This document shows positions 1 to 10,332 of a stretch of 33,159 nt of DNA, piece by piece. A program made the position numbers and the translations under genes. The notes under the pieces are model-generated. The model saw only the letters and a list, made by a program, of their open reading frames with translations, did not search any database and was not told the origin of the DNA. Origin of the DNA: Chrysomallon squamiferum (Eukaryota; Mollusca; Gastropoda; Neomphalida; Peltospiridae); the NCBI GenBank assembly GCA_012295275.1, contig CM022672.1, forward strand, positions 22,696,817 through 22,729,975, in the 5' to 3' direction. The first letter of the stretch is position 1, and each line of letters opens with the position of its first letter.

Positions 1-313
1 GTATTACAGTCATTATGTGGATGGAGTTATTCCCCTTAGACTGTAAATCATTTTCTTCAGATTTCACTTAAATGAGTTTTGCCATCAACATTAGAATCCA
101 CATTTATTTATATATTTTAATATGCATAGATTGGATTGTTATTGCATATTCAAATGCCTATTCAGTCCATATCTTGATATAATAATAATTAGTTTTCTAG
201 GTTTTTCTGCGTTTTTTTCTAGGGTCATATTCATTACCAGTGATGCCAAGAGGTGGTGTGCAGCAGTCAAATGTTGATTAAATTTTATTTATTCCCACAT
301 TTTATTTATTTCT

Positions 314-384
314 ATCCAGGCAGTGTTTGCTATAACTCCGATGGTATGACTGCTGTAGAAAAAAGTGCAGTTTCTCATAAATGA
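314..384 (+). pseudogene. Decayed polycystin-like EF-hand exon, copy 1
   Basis: Homologous to the fuller exon at 32376-32533. Only the start of the helix ('QAVFA') and the last codons ('AVEKSAVSHK' then TGA) survive. The calcium-loop codons between them are deleted, so no EF-hand could form. The upstream acceptor is also damaged compared with the other copies. Confidence 0.45.
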
Positions 385-1162
385 AATGAGTAAGATATGA
401 TTTTACACAAAGTGTGTTCTGTTTCTCATTTCAATCAATTCACCAACAGATTTTGATAAATCTTTGTAAAATTGATTTAAATATTTTTTGTTTGCCATGG
501 TTATGGAAATATTTCACAACTGAAAAAATAAAAAAATAAAAAAATAATAATAATAAATAAATAATAATAATAATAATAGTTCACAGTACATCTATGTAGA
601 GTTAAGAAATAATTTATTTATTTTGGATTATTTCTGTTTTTCAGTATGATAGTCCACGCTAGAGCATTATACAGAATGAATGACCATCAAGTGATCGTAT
701 AAAATAGCTTGACAACATCATTAAAACTGGTAAACAAACTCGAAATAGTTTTTTATTTTTTATTATATTTGTGTCACAGAATATACTTTCCTATCTTTTT
801 ATACAGATAAAATATTAATAATACTGAGGCAGATATGGAAATTGTAAACTATTTAATAAGTTCAAAAGTTCTAAAAAGTGACTCATGATATATAGTAGTA
901 TTCATACCTTTCTATGTTGTATGTTAATATAACTTAAATGGTAATTTTTTTATTTTTGTCTTAGTTATGTTTAAAACTATTCTAATAGAGACAGATATGT
1001 TTATATTATTAATTTTAATGTTAGATGGATCAACCCAATATTATACTGTTTATTATCTTCATGTGATCACTGATATAGAAATACACTTAGGCAGCATGAT
1101 GGGCATATTTTAATTATAGGAACTTCCACATTGCCAAATTTATTTTATTTTTATTTTTGCAG

Positions 1163-1225
1163 GTGAAGAAAATTTATTTGCACTTCACCAGAAAATAGAG
1201 AAAACCAGAATACATTGCAGTCATA
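1163..1225 (+). pseudogene. Polycystin-like coiled-coil exon relic, copy 1
   Basis: It follows an acceptor-like pyrimidine tract ending in 'tttttgcag' and encodes 'EENLFALHQKIEKTR'. The heptad-like EE..L..L..K.EK pattern resembles the coiled coil that follows the EF-hand in polycystin-2-type proteins ('EEF..L..RVDR.E'). The three relatives are at 19825, 20293 and 32976. Reading after this motif runs into poly-A and differs between copies, so the exon end is unknown. Confidence 0.35.
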
Positions 1226-1600
1226 TAAAAAAAAAAAAATTATTTACTATAATGAACTTTGCAAAAATATCGAAATAATTCAAAAGTTTCAAATTAAATG
1301 CTTCTTTTTTTAATTTTATTTGCCTGACATTATAATAATTATGTTAAAATACGTTTACTGTGTTTAGCTGATTAAGAAGATAAAACCAAATCTGAGTTAA
1401 ACAATGTTTTGCGTTTAAGTTTTACTGTAATGAGATGAAGGAAAGTTTAAACAAGGTTTATCACAGCCATTATCAACTCACTATTTTTATAACTAGTATG
1501 AAATTCTAGTATTAATAACAACAAAATTACTGTTTAAACTGCTATTAGCTTCCTTCAGGTCATTCTCTGATGATTTTTTAATTGTGTGAAATTCAGATTA

Positions 1601-2700
1601 TTCAGATGTGTTGAAATTCATCTTTCCACAATCTTTTTTCAGTATTCAATTTGTTTTTTTTAATTCATTGTACACACTCAAATGGAACGGTAACAAATGC
1701 TGGACATCATTTGTAAAAGATTATAAAATTTGTTTTTTAATTCAAATGGAACAAAAATTCATGAAAAGTTATAAAATTTCAAAGAAATTTTCTTTTCCAA
1801 TAGTTTTTGTTCAAAAATTTTATAACATTCATAATTTATTTCTTAGTGAATGAATAGATATATTATATCATTACAGGTATATAAAATATATATACGGGAC
1901 TCGAAAAGTTAAAGATCATGGAAATTTGGTATTTTTTGCCATTTTGGAAAAGCTATTTTCTCTCACATTCATTTGTGGAAAGCATGTCCTTTGTTTTAAA
2001 CTTTTATTTTTCCAAATTTATATATCGTTATTAATTTTTATTTATTTTTACATTTTATAATAATTCATACTACAGTAAAATGAAAGAGTTTGTTATTAGA
2101 TTATATATGGGCATTTTTTAAATACCACTAAATTATATTGCTCTTTTAATGTCTGATATTTATGTTTACCAGATGAAATCAACTGTATCACCTGCAGTCT
2201 GAAGATGGTGATTTTCAAAATGGTGCTCATTGGTAAATGGGCATATTTATATTTGACTTAGTCATTTTAATATTTCACTTAGTAATATTAAATAATCAAA
2301 AATAATTAAAATAAAAAGAAAATGTTTATTTTATCAATGAGTCTGTCTCCCAAATCTGTTGTTGTCAGTTTTTGTAGCTAATTATTTCGTTGCAAAGATA
2401 TCACTTGTGATTGGATCAGTTGTTGAAATAGAAATGTTTAAGAAAAAAAAACCTAGTGATTTAGTATCGAAATATTCATGTTTAATAGTTTGGTGTGTAT
2501 TTTAATACATTGGGTTTTTTAATGTGGTGGGTGTGTATACATACATACAGACACATACACACATAATTCTGTTATATATCTATATATATATTCATTGTTG
2601 TGATTGGTGGTTATTTTAATAAATGTATACTAGTAAGTAACTAAACAGTGATGCATATAGATACATGTATGGATTGTTTGTTTTAACAACATGATAAACA

Positions 2701-2734
<34 letters not shown>

Positions 2735-2798
2735 AGTAATAACAAGACATAATATACACATACAAAAAAGTCCCCCTTAAATAAAATTAAATAAATAA

Positions 2799-2829
<31 letters not shown>

Positions 2830-3017
2830 TAAAAAAAATAATAATAATAATAATAACAATAAAATTATAATAAATAAATATAAACAACAAAAAAAACAAA
2901 AACAATTAATTGTACTGATATTATTATTCAAGAATTTAATTATATTATAACAAAGCGGACTGATATGCTTTGAATAACAGCAGCTGTTTTTTACGAAAGA
3001 AAATTTCATTTCACACA

Positions 3018-3066
<49 letters not shown>
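1601..3066. repeat. Block Y, copy 1
   Basis: Repeated at about 21090-22250, 23690-25095 and, in part, 25370-25990. It contains the short recurrent cassette (2112-2275), a (CA)n tract at about 2703-2733, and (TAA)n tracts at about 2800-2870 and 3018-3066. The open frames here, such as 1608-1853 and 2683-3018, are low-complexity or not conserved between copies. I see no gene. Confidence 0.75.
2112..2275. repeat. Recurrent ~165-bp cassette (type B)
   Basis: This unit runs from 'taaataccactaaattatat' to 'atggtgctcattgg' plus a 'tatttgact' tail. It recurs at about 21495-21660 and 24135-24300. A longer type A form occurs at about 13990-14205, 20025-20185, 25208-25355 and 27209-27425. The middle has an acceptor-like 'tttaccag' and a donor-like 'ATTGGTAAAT', so it may be a copied exon, but I do not recognise the encoded peptide. 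Confidence 0.5.
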
Positions 3067-3069
<3 letters not shown>

Positions 3070-5109
3070 TAAATATACAAGATGTAACTATTGACAAATA
3101 TATTTTAAATAATTTTGGGATATAGCAGTTTAAAACCTAAAATATATTTCATACCCCTAGGACTCTTCATTGTAGCTTCTAAGTCCATAATTAATAGAAA
3201 TCTGCAGACATATTTGTCTAAACCATGGAGTATTGTGTTTAAATCAATGAATTAAGATCTTGAGATAAAACAAATTAAGTGATAATGGTATGCTCATGTC
3301 ATAAATCTTAAATACTGATTTACCAATTACAGATGGTATCAAGTCTGGGTTGATCTTTCATTCAGGGTATGGTGAATAGCTGAAAGCCAAATTAAAAAAA
3401 TATATGAATTAATGGATATTTAATGAATAGATAAAGATCATTTTATTATAACAAAACAAATAAAAATAATTGTTTATATTTTATTCATAATACTATGCAT
3501 TAACAAATTCCTTTATAATCTATATTTTTATACTATTTTGTTTTAAAACTGTTTATAAGAGTAACAAACACAGAGACACATATCTGCATAGTTAAACAGC
3601 AGACTTATTCTATATTTTCAGTTTTGTCATTGGCCACAACTCTACCAGTATCACCTATCTTACCTTTTGACTGTTTTTGTCAACATAAAAAACTCACAGC
3701 ACAAATCCTTCAGATGGATCTTAATGAAGTGTTTTTCTCTCCTCATTTGTTTACAGTTACAACAAAATAGTTTGCAGAACGTGGAACAAGACTTAGAAAT
3801 GACTTAGAATGTTCTCCTACTGATAAACTAAATTAGTCTTAAAACACAGTGTAATATTTTTCTGTGAAGCATAATAATCTGATTACTACTTTGTTTTAAT
3901 TAGGGGCCTTTTAAATGACCTCTGTCAACTTTGTCACGGAGCATGAGCTGGAATGTGAAAACGCTCTTTAATCAGTCATACCTAAGACCAGTATTCTTCA
4001 ACTAATCACAACACAGAATACTACTTTTCAATGAATCACTTCTCAAAAAAGAACTATTCAACAAACAAAAAAAAGATATTCAACCAATCACTTCTGAGAA
4101 CAGCACTTTTCAGCTGATTATATCCCAGGCCAGGATGATAGGAACAAAACTTTAACCCATGTATGCTTTCAGTCACTAAAAATTAGACAGTTTAGGATTA
4201 AATATTAGCTTTAAAATATCCAATGTTCTAAATAAACAAAGAGAAAAAGTTTTATTGTGTAAAATAAAATTTCTGTATCAATGCTGAGGAATAAAACTAA
4301 TTAACACTTCAAACTCCAAGACAAATTTTGTAAAATTACTACAAAACTACCACGTTATTTATTAATTCTTAGATTTCTTTATGGTGCCTAACTGTCACAT
4401 TAGTTTTATTATTAATTCTTGCTTTCTTTTTAGATTTCTTTACAATGTCTCACTGTCATTTCTTTGATACCTTTATTACAAATGTATATGAAAGATGAAT
4501 AAACAAAATAAATAAGTAAATAAAACATACTCATATATATATTGTATTATCAGAAACCTTTATTTATAAACTCATCATACATTGATAATTTAAAAGCATT
4601 AAATACATAGTTATATTTAGTTTATAGATGTTCTGCATACAAATGAAAGATAATTAAGACAATGTTAGTGAAAATACAAATAAGATAAAAAAACCCAACT
4701 AAAAACAATAAATAAAATTACAATAAACAAACACAATTAGTACAAATTTATTATATTTCAAACATATTTACATATATAAAGATGCATTTAATTTGTATCA
4801 TAACATTTATTATTATTATTATTTAAAATAAATAAAATAAGAAAAATGAAGGAAATTATTTTTACTCAGTATTTCTTTATCATTACAAAAATCAATATAC
4901 TTCCTTTAAATTATGATGAATTATAATGTTAATAACCTAAGCTAAAACTAACCACTCCCAAAGAAAATGTATCCTGTTTGATATTAAGATTAAACACTAA
5001 CACGGCACATTAATGATATGATTATATATATATATATATATATGAGATAAAGTGAGAGAAATACCAAGTATAATATTTTCAATGAATTAGCAAAATAAAC
5101 AATGGAATC
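3067..5109. repeat. Block W, copy 1 (2-kb direct repeat left of the IAP gene)
   Basis: Nearly identical, in the same orientation, to 10912-12959. The copies differ by scattered substitutions, small indels and microsatellite length. No intact gene is seen. An open frame through about 3520-3770 is broken in the other copy by a 2-bp indel (3590 region, 'tctgcatag' versus 'tctgatag'), so I do not call it coding. TG...CA ends, target-site duplication and primer-binding site are not visible, which argues against LTRs. Confidence 0.85.
3972..4135. repeat. Degenerate ~30-50 bp tandem repeat, 4 units
   Basis: Four successive units share the pattern 'AATCAC/AATCAG ... TTCAAC/TTCAAT/TTCAGC' with an 'agaa(c/t)a' spacer core, for example 'ttcaactaatcac', 'ttcaatgaatcactt' and 'ttcaaccaatcactt'. 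The same array is at about 11815-11980 in the second W block. Spacing is irregular, so this is an old and decayed minisatellite or a set of related sites. Confidence 0.45.
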
Positions 5110-5302
5110 CTTGTCTGAGAAAACAGCTAAGAATAACAGTTCATAGATGATTTGCATACGAATGAAAGATGCTTAAGATAATGATAGAGAAAATACAAAT
5201 GAGATTAAAAAATCAAAAAACAAATAAGATTACAATAAACAAACACTAATACCACAAATCTATCACAATATATTTCAAACATATTTACATATTTAAAAAG
5301 GC

Positions 5303-5333
<31 letters not shown>

Positions 5334-5640
5334 TAAAATAAATAATATAAAATAAATGAAGGAAATTATATATAATATTTACTCAATATTTCTTTCCCAT
5401 TACAAAAATCAATTTATTTCCTTTAAATTTTGATGAATTAAAATGTTAATAACCAAAGATAAAATTGACCATTCCCCAAAAAATTGCATCCTGTTTGATA
5501 TTAATTTATTTAAATACTAACAGGCTACATTAGGGATATGAGTATGTATATATATATATAGGAAAAAGTGAGAGAAATGCCAAGTATAATATTTTCAATG
5601 AATTAGAAAAATAAACAAATGAATCCTTCTCTGAGATAAC
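4600..5640. repeat. Diverged tandem duplication, two ~510-bp units
   Basis: Unit 1 (about 4612-5109) and unit 2 (about 5140-5640) align along their length. Both run from 'catagatg..ttgcata' or its variant, through a (TTA)n tract and a (TA)n tract, to 'gagagaaat.ccaagtataat'. They are clearly more diverged from each other than the two W blocks are, so this duplication came first. Only unit 1 exists before the gap in the second W block. Confidence 0.7.
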
Positions 5641-6009
5641 TAAAAATAACAACTGAAATGATTTGATGACTAATAAACAATCCCACTGCATTACCTGATT
5701 GACAACAACATATTTACATTGAATATTACAAATTAATGGCTAATATATGTTTCTAAATGAAGGTATCCTTTGTTCTGGAATATTATTTTTTAAAATGTCA
5801 TCAGAATTAAATAAATGTGTCATTCCTTTGATGTTGTTTTTCTTGAAGAATCAATCTAAATTAAATTGAGATATACAGTTTCTAATATGACTTGAAAATT
5901 TATCACGTGTTACATATCAATCTTTAGGATCAGAGCATTTAGAACGCTACAACTTAAATTATATCTTATTTACTCAGTACTCTTACTAATTATATTTGTA
6001 TTGTCATTT
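5641..6009. other. No gene seen
   Basis: AT-rich, apparently single-copy sequence. I find no open frame, repeat or RNA gene that I can support here. Confidence 0.6.
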
Positions 6010-6201
6010 TTCAGCTTAAGAAACATCCGTAACTGTGAAAGAAAACCTTTCAGAATTAAACAGGTGTCCATTAAAAGTATCTTTTCTTCTCTCCTACAAA
6101 ACTTTTAGGATGTTGTCCTGTAGTTTTTTTTCTTCCTGGTAAGATGCACTTTCATGGACAGAAGCCATACCAGGAACAGCTCATCTTCCTGAAACTGTCA
6201 T
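6010..6201 (-). pseudogene. Small coding relic downstream of the IAP gene
   Basis: On the minus strand, an acceptor-like 'cgttttcag' (6210-6202) precedes a frame reading '..MASVHESASYQEEKKL', then 'LQDNILKVL', stop, 'ERRKDTFNGHLFNSERF'. It has in-frame stops at the start and middle. My best guess is the N-terminal part of the same integrase-bearing element whose core lies at 6430-6717, because such proteins begin with a similar 'ILxVL...FN..RF' helix region. A decayed RING exon of the IAP gene is the alternative, but the zinc ligands are not there. Identity is uncertain. Confidence 0.25.
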
Positions 6202-6258
6202 CTGAAAACGAAAATCAAATTACAAATGGTTACTGATTTTATTTATCTAATTCTTCTA

Positions 6259-6261
<3 letters not shown>

Positions 6262-6341
<80 letters not shown>
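6262..6341. repeat. (CA)n microsatellite
   Basis: An uninterrupted CA run of roughly 40 units, followed directly by a short (TA)n run. It is the longest pure dinucleotide tract in the window. Confidence 0.95.
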
Positions 6342-6353
<12 letters not shown>

Positions 6354-6429
6354 CATATAAATCATAGTTTTTGTTTTTTTACATTTACTTTATATATATT
6401 TCAGGAAATATTTAAAATTCCTGAAAATT

Positions 6430-6717
6430 CTAGAAAATATGCTTAAATTCAGATTTCAAATGCTGAAAGGAGAACATTCTCTGACTGCAATCGTTGGAGA
6501 ATGTCCTGAGGAAAGTTAGATGATAAAAAGCCAGTCCAAGCATCAGTGCTGCAAATGCAGAACACTTAATTTCTCTGTTTTCAACATTCTCGAACTGACA
6601 AAATGTGTTACCATCTAACCATCAAATAAGCATTTCCTTAATGTCACTGTTTGCTCTTTCTTTAGGATGCCTAGTTTTTCCATGGACCATCACGAATTCT
6701 GGTCGAAAACTATCAGT
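6430..6717 (-). pseudogene. Degenerate integrase-core fragment of a transposable element
   Basis: A minus-strand frame of 95 codons between stops is open except for one TGA at 6624-6622. It contains 'HGKTRHP', 'ERANSDIKEMLI', then after the TGA 'WLDGN' and 'REIKCSAFAAL'. This order matches the end of the DDE/integrase core in KRBA2-like and Gypsy-type integrases: HGKPRHPQSQGSVERANxDIK..L..W, then ..GIKCSPYEALFG. The residues between HP and ERAN are missing (a deletion of about six codons), and ERAN holds the catalytic Glu. The upstream catalytic Asp residues are absent. It is therefore a broken relic, not a working enzyme. It lies just downstream of the IAP gene, on the same strand, possibly inside its 3' transcribed region. 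Confidence 0.6.
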
Positions 6718-7037
6718 TCACTGATTTCACATTTTATTTGAAACTTTCAGGAATTATACATATTCTATAACATATATAAAGTAAATAAATAAAGAACAAA
6801 ATTCAACAACAATTCAAGCATTACTAGAATTTAATTACTAAATATTAAATATTTTAAATTAGAATTTTATATAAGTTAATCCTTTCTTTTCTTTTTTCTT
6901 TTTAAAAACATGGAACTTTTTCATATCATTAATCATCCTTAGCATCGTCTTTGTATCAGAAATTAGATTTTTCTAGCTAAGAGATAATGCCACTTGACAC
7001 TAATCTAATACTAACAGGGTCCTACGTGCCAGCCAGC

Positions 7038-7976
7038 TCAGTTTTCTTCAAGTTCCATAACTGCTTCGAAAAGTGAAACTGCATCTGGAAAATCAGAACC
7101 AACATTTCTTTTCCGATCATCAATAGCCTTTTCAATGAGTTCAATACAGTATCCCATTTCCAAAACTGCCTGGATCGCTGGGCTATGGGGGTAATTACTG
7201 CTCGAGCTATCGGAGGTTGTTGTTGCTTGAGCCACAACGCTGTTCACAGGTTTCACAAAACAACTGGTGTCGGATTTATCACAACTCTTTTCAACAACAT
7301 TCGTTTTATTTTTCGAGTCCATGTTCGATTTCTCAACTTCAACAATTTTCCTTATTTCATCAATGTCCAGTTTGTCAGCAAATTCACAGTTCGTAGCCCA
7401 TTGTTTGTGAACATCTGGCGGAAAATCATCGTCATCCCAATCGCGCAAAGTTAGTCCACAATGAAAACATCTTGCGCGATCGGCCGATCCTATGTAGAAA
7501 AATCCAGAACGGGCCAAAATACAGGGCTTCTGCAAGGGCGATAAGAGCGGCCATCCAATGAAGCTATCCAGTCTTTTATCATAGCTCTCGTATTCCCTGT
7601 ATTTTGGAGTACTACTAGAAGTAGAATCCGATTTATTATATTCTGAATCTCCGGTTGTCGAAAATTTTGCTCTAATGAAACTACAACCAGATGTATGTTT
7701 TCTGTGTTCTTCCAAAGGGTTCTCGTTACCAGTCCAGTTGAACAACCTGATACCACAAGATTCGCAAACAACCTTATCAGACGTACCTGTGTACACAAAT
7801 CCAGCCATTGCCAGCTGCAGAGGACTTTTCTTGCCTTTGTAATTTTTGAATGTCAGTAATCTTCTACTTAACATTTCAGCTTCATGGATACGATTCCCAG
7901 GATACAAAAATACACTTCGGTCTGAATTCACTGCTACTGAATCAGTTTGAATATCGGAATTCGTTAAAGAAGACAT
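7038..7976 (-). CDS. Inhibitor of apoptosis protein: two BIR domains plus UBA, no RING
   Basis: A single uninterrupted 312-residue frame with an A at -3 of the start ('aacaaaATGT'). BIR1 spans about residues 33-101 with zinc ligands C71, C74, H91, C98. BIR2 spans about 132-200 with C170, C173, H190, C197. Both have the exact C-x2-C-x16-H-x6-C spacing. BIR2 keeps the residues lining the IAP-binding-motif groove (D179, W180, D184 as an acidic residue, W193), while BIR1 has His94 where the groove Trp should be. A Ser-rich linker (about 254-260) leads to a UBA domain (about 264-311) with the MGY loop at 274-276. In known IAPs, BIRs bind caspases or IBM peptides and the UBA binds ubiquitin in the cytosol. 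The usual C-terminal RING is absent: the frame stops after 'LEEN', while a donor-like GTTAGT lies about 22 nt beyond the stop (7015). It may be a true RING-less IAP, or a RING exon may have been lost. Confidence 0.9.
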   Translation of the reverse strand: MSSLTNSDIQTDSVAVNSDRSVFLYPGNRIHEAEMLSRRLLTFKNYKGKKSPLQLAMAGFVYTGTSDKVVCESCGIRLFNWTGNENPLEEHRKHTSGCSFIRAKFSTTGDSEYNKSDSTSSSTPKYREYESYDKRLDSFIGWPLLSPLQKPCILARSGFFYIGSADRARCFHCGLTLRDWDDDDFPPDVHKQWATNCEFADKLDIDEIRKIVEVEKSNMDSKNKTNVVEKSCDKSDTSCFVKPVNSVVAQATTTSDSSSSNYPHSPAIQAVLEMGYCIELIEKAIDDRKRNVGSDFPDAVSLFEAVMELEEN

Positions 7977-8035
7977 TTTGTTAATTTCAAGAAATTTTTC
8001 AAACTTATCCGTTCGTGTTCTAAAGGAGTGTTAAC

Positions 8036-8067
8036 TGTAGCGTAAGCTACAATTTTACAACACCAAT
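8036..8067 (-). promoter_or_regulatory. Leader/promoter elements of the IAP gene: inverted repeat and CCAAT-type site
   Basis: About 60-90 bases upstream of the IAP start is a perfect 6-bp inverted repeat, TGTAGC-gtaa-GCTACA (8036-8051). Next to it is CCAAT on the plus strand (8063-8067), which is ATTGG on the gene's strand. The segment 'CACCAATCA' is kept in the BIR-less copy at 15521-15529 but deleted in the copy at 28.7 kb. Whether it lies in the promoter or the transcribed leader cannot be told from sequence alone. Confidence 0.35.
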
Positions 8068-8189
8068 CACAGTACAGATGACAAACGTACTTGATATTCA
8101 CTCGTCGCATTTCGGCGATAAAAATAAATAAAGGGAATTCCGAATTATATTACTATAGTTAAACAAGCTTTGATACTACGTACTTACAG

Positions 8190-8540
8190 TGTGGGTAAGG
8201 ACCTACTTACAGTCTGGGAAACGACTATTTCACAATTTTTGTAAATATGAATTTATAGTGGAAAAAATTTGGTAACGACAAGTTATAAAAATAAAATGAA
8301 ATAAACAAATGATGATGATAATAATAATGATAGTAATAGTAATCATCATCGTCATCATCATTATCATCACCAATATAATCATAATAATAATAAAATTTAA
8401 TTTTTAAAAGATGTTCTCATTATTATATTTTTTATTTATTTATCGCCTTTTATTATTATAAAGACAGAACATATTCCTATAATAATTAATCATTCAGGGA
8501 ATACTTAAATATACATATAATATTTTATAAAATAAGTCGA
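8190..8540. repeat. IAP upstream flank shared with the two Z blocks
   Basis: From 'gactatttcac..tttttgtaaatat' through the ATG/ATC trinucleotide inverted repeat to 'gacagaacatattcct', this flank matches about 16370-16640 and 29580-29865. It is clearly more diverged than those two are from each other. It shows that the intact gene and the BIR-less loci come from one ancestral locus that included upstream DNA. Confidence 0.7.
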
Positions 8541-8683
8541 CCACTTTTCTACTGTTGTTTACGTTTTCAAGGATGCTTCTCCGTAAAAATGGCTTATATC
8601 ACGTTTATATTTTTTTCATGTCAAGAATGTTACCAAAGAAAATTTAATTTTGAACCATGTATTTTATATCATTTAAAAATTTC

Positions 8684-9003
8684 ATTACGACTGTTCACAA
8701 GATCAACTGAGCCTTGTAATATTGCAAAAGTACGTGTATATCATTACAACTGTTGACAAAATCAACTGATCCTAATGATATTTTATAAGTATGTGTATAT
8801 CATTACGACTCTTCACAAAATCAACTGATCCTAATATTTTGTAAGTATGTGTATATTGTTACGACTCTTTTTAACGATATTTTATAAGTATGTGTATATT
8901 GTTACGACTCTTCACAAAATCAACTGATTCTAACGATATTTTATAAGTATGTGTATATTGTTACGACTCTTCACAAAATCAACTGATTCTAACGATATTT
9001 TAT
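8684..9003. repeat. 59-bp minisatellite, about 6 units
   Basis: Unit core: 'ttacgactcttcacaaaatc' + 'aactgattctaacgatattt' + 'tataagtatgtgtatattg'. The two right-most units are almost identical, the left-most units are diverged, and one unit (about 8860-8885) has lost about 18 bp. No open frame runs through it. It lies about 700 bp upstream of the IAP start. Confidence 0.85.
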
Positions 9004-10332
9004 TGGTTCTGAATTTTGTAAACGCAGGCTTTAATACATTCACAAGTTTTAATTTTTTTATGAAAATCAACTAAATTTTACAAAAATATTTAATAATATT
9101 TAATGAATATAAAAGTTATATAATAATGTTGCAATACTATTATTTTCTAGCGCTCGATATTTCGATTCATTCGTCGGTCACCATAAACGTTGACAATTTA
9201 TAAAAGAAACTGAGACCTCGTCTATAATAATAATAGAAAGTTTAAGATAGCAGGAAATATTGTTTAGATTTTATTAATTTTTATTTTTATCAAACAAATC
9301 GGTTAACACCGACACAATAGGTAGCTTATTTATTATAAATCACGTATTTTTACACACGTAAATTCTTGTCACAGATGTAATAAAACATAAAATATCGAAA
9401 CATTTCGTCAAGAGGAATATTTATTTATTTACTGTTACTTGATTTTACACATTCTTGGTTATATGTATAAAATTAATAACCTACATTTGTTACCCGGTAT
9501 ATTTCTGTTGTTGTGTTCCCAAAGTATCAAGAAATTTGCTTTAAAAGCTAGGCAAGGTGCAGATGTCACTGAGCACTGATCCGAAGCTAGCAAAGCATTT
9601 CATTTCACACGATGCATCGCGATGATTATCTGAATCCAAGATACTTATCATTATGGCTGGTCACTGATAATGTTTGTATATCAGTTTAGTTTGTTCGGAA
9701 CATTAGTTATAAACAAATAATTGAAAATCCGAAACAGGATAAGAGGTAAAAATAACAACAAAATGTATTTAAAAAATAATAATAAAAAAAAAAAGAAAAA
9801 AAAAAAGCGATCGATTATACTTAAGAGATATAGATTCCATATTTATTGAATAACAGCCGTTTCATGTAAGCTGTAGTGTAGGAGTTCATTGTGTTCACTT
9901 GCAGAATGCCATCAAAATTATAGTAGAGTAAAAAATAAAATGATTACGTATTTCAGAACAACAACTCTTACGTTTCATATATCAGTTGATACAGGTCAGA
10001 AACATAATGCTTTAGTCATTACGTTTATCTTTCTATCTTTATAACAGTCTTTATAAAATGAACACTTTACTAAATAGATCGTGCAAATACAATAACGATA
10101 TCTCTTGAAATATTTCTTAGAGTTGGCTTTATTTTTTTAAATTCAATCATTACTATGTTAGGACCGTGGACATTTGACAATATTGAAATGCAGTATATTT
10201 GTCAATTTATTTTGATATGGTCTGAGCATTTTTTTTTTCTTTCTTTTTTTCTGCGACTGAAGATCTTTTGACCGATATAAAATACAATCTTGCTTCACAA
10301 TAATAATTTAAAAAAATGAATGCGTTACCATT
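9004..10332. other. Single-copy AT-rich stretch, no gene seen
   Basis: I find no partner for this sequence elsewhere in the window. No open frame or RNA gene is convincing. Homopolymer A tracts occur near 9780-9810 and T tracts near 10230-10250. It could hold distal regulatory DNA for the IAP gene, but nothing shows this directly. Confidence 0.5.

Larger units (their letters stand above)
1..1600 (+). repeat. Block X, copy 1 (left-truncated segmental duplication)
   Basis: This stretch is nearly the same as about 18715-20735 and, in part, 32045-33159. It opens inside the 3' tail of the LINE seen more fully in the other copies (shared 'ggagttattccccttag'). It then carries a decayed EF-hand exon, a (TAA)n tract near 540-580 and a decayed coiled-coil exon. 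No intact gene is present. Confidence 0.8.

Noticed and set aside
2683-3018. Open frames made of long I, Y, L, N, T or H runs (also near 13.2-13.6, 18.9, 22.8-23.0, 24.6-24.9, 26.4, 29.7-30.2 kb)
   Set aside because: They are translations of (TAA)n, (TTA)n, (CA)n or (TA)n tracts, shift between duplicate copies and show no domain.
3520-3770. An ~80-codon plus-strand open stretch in block W
   Set aside because: It has no good start, and the second W copy has a 2-bp indel that breaks the frame.
6010-6201. A decayed RING exon of the IAP gene
   Set aside because: None of the expected Cys/His zinc ligands can be placed, although the position and the acceptor would fit.
7185-7798. Other-frame and plus-strand open frames inside the IAP gene and the BIR-less loci
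   Set aside because: They overlap the clear BIR/UBA frame on the minus strand and encode nothing recognisable.
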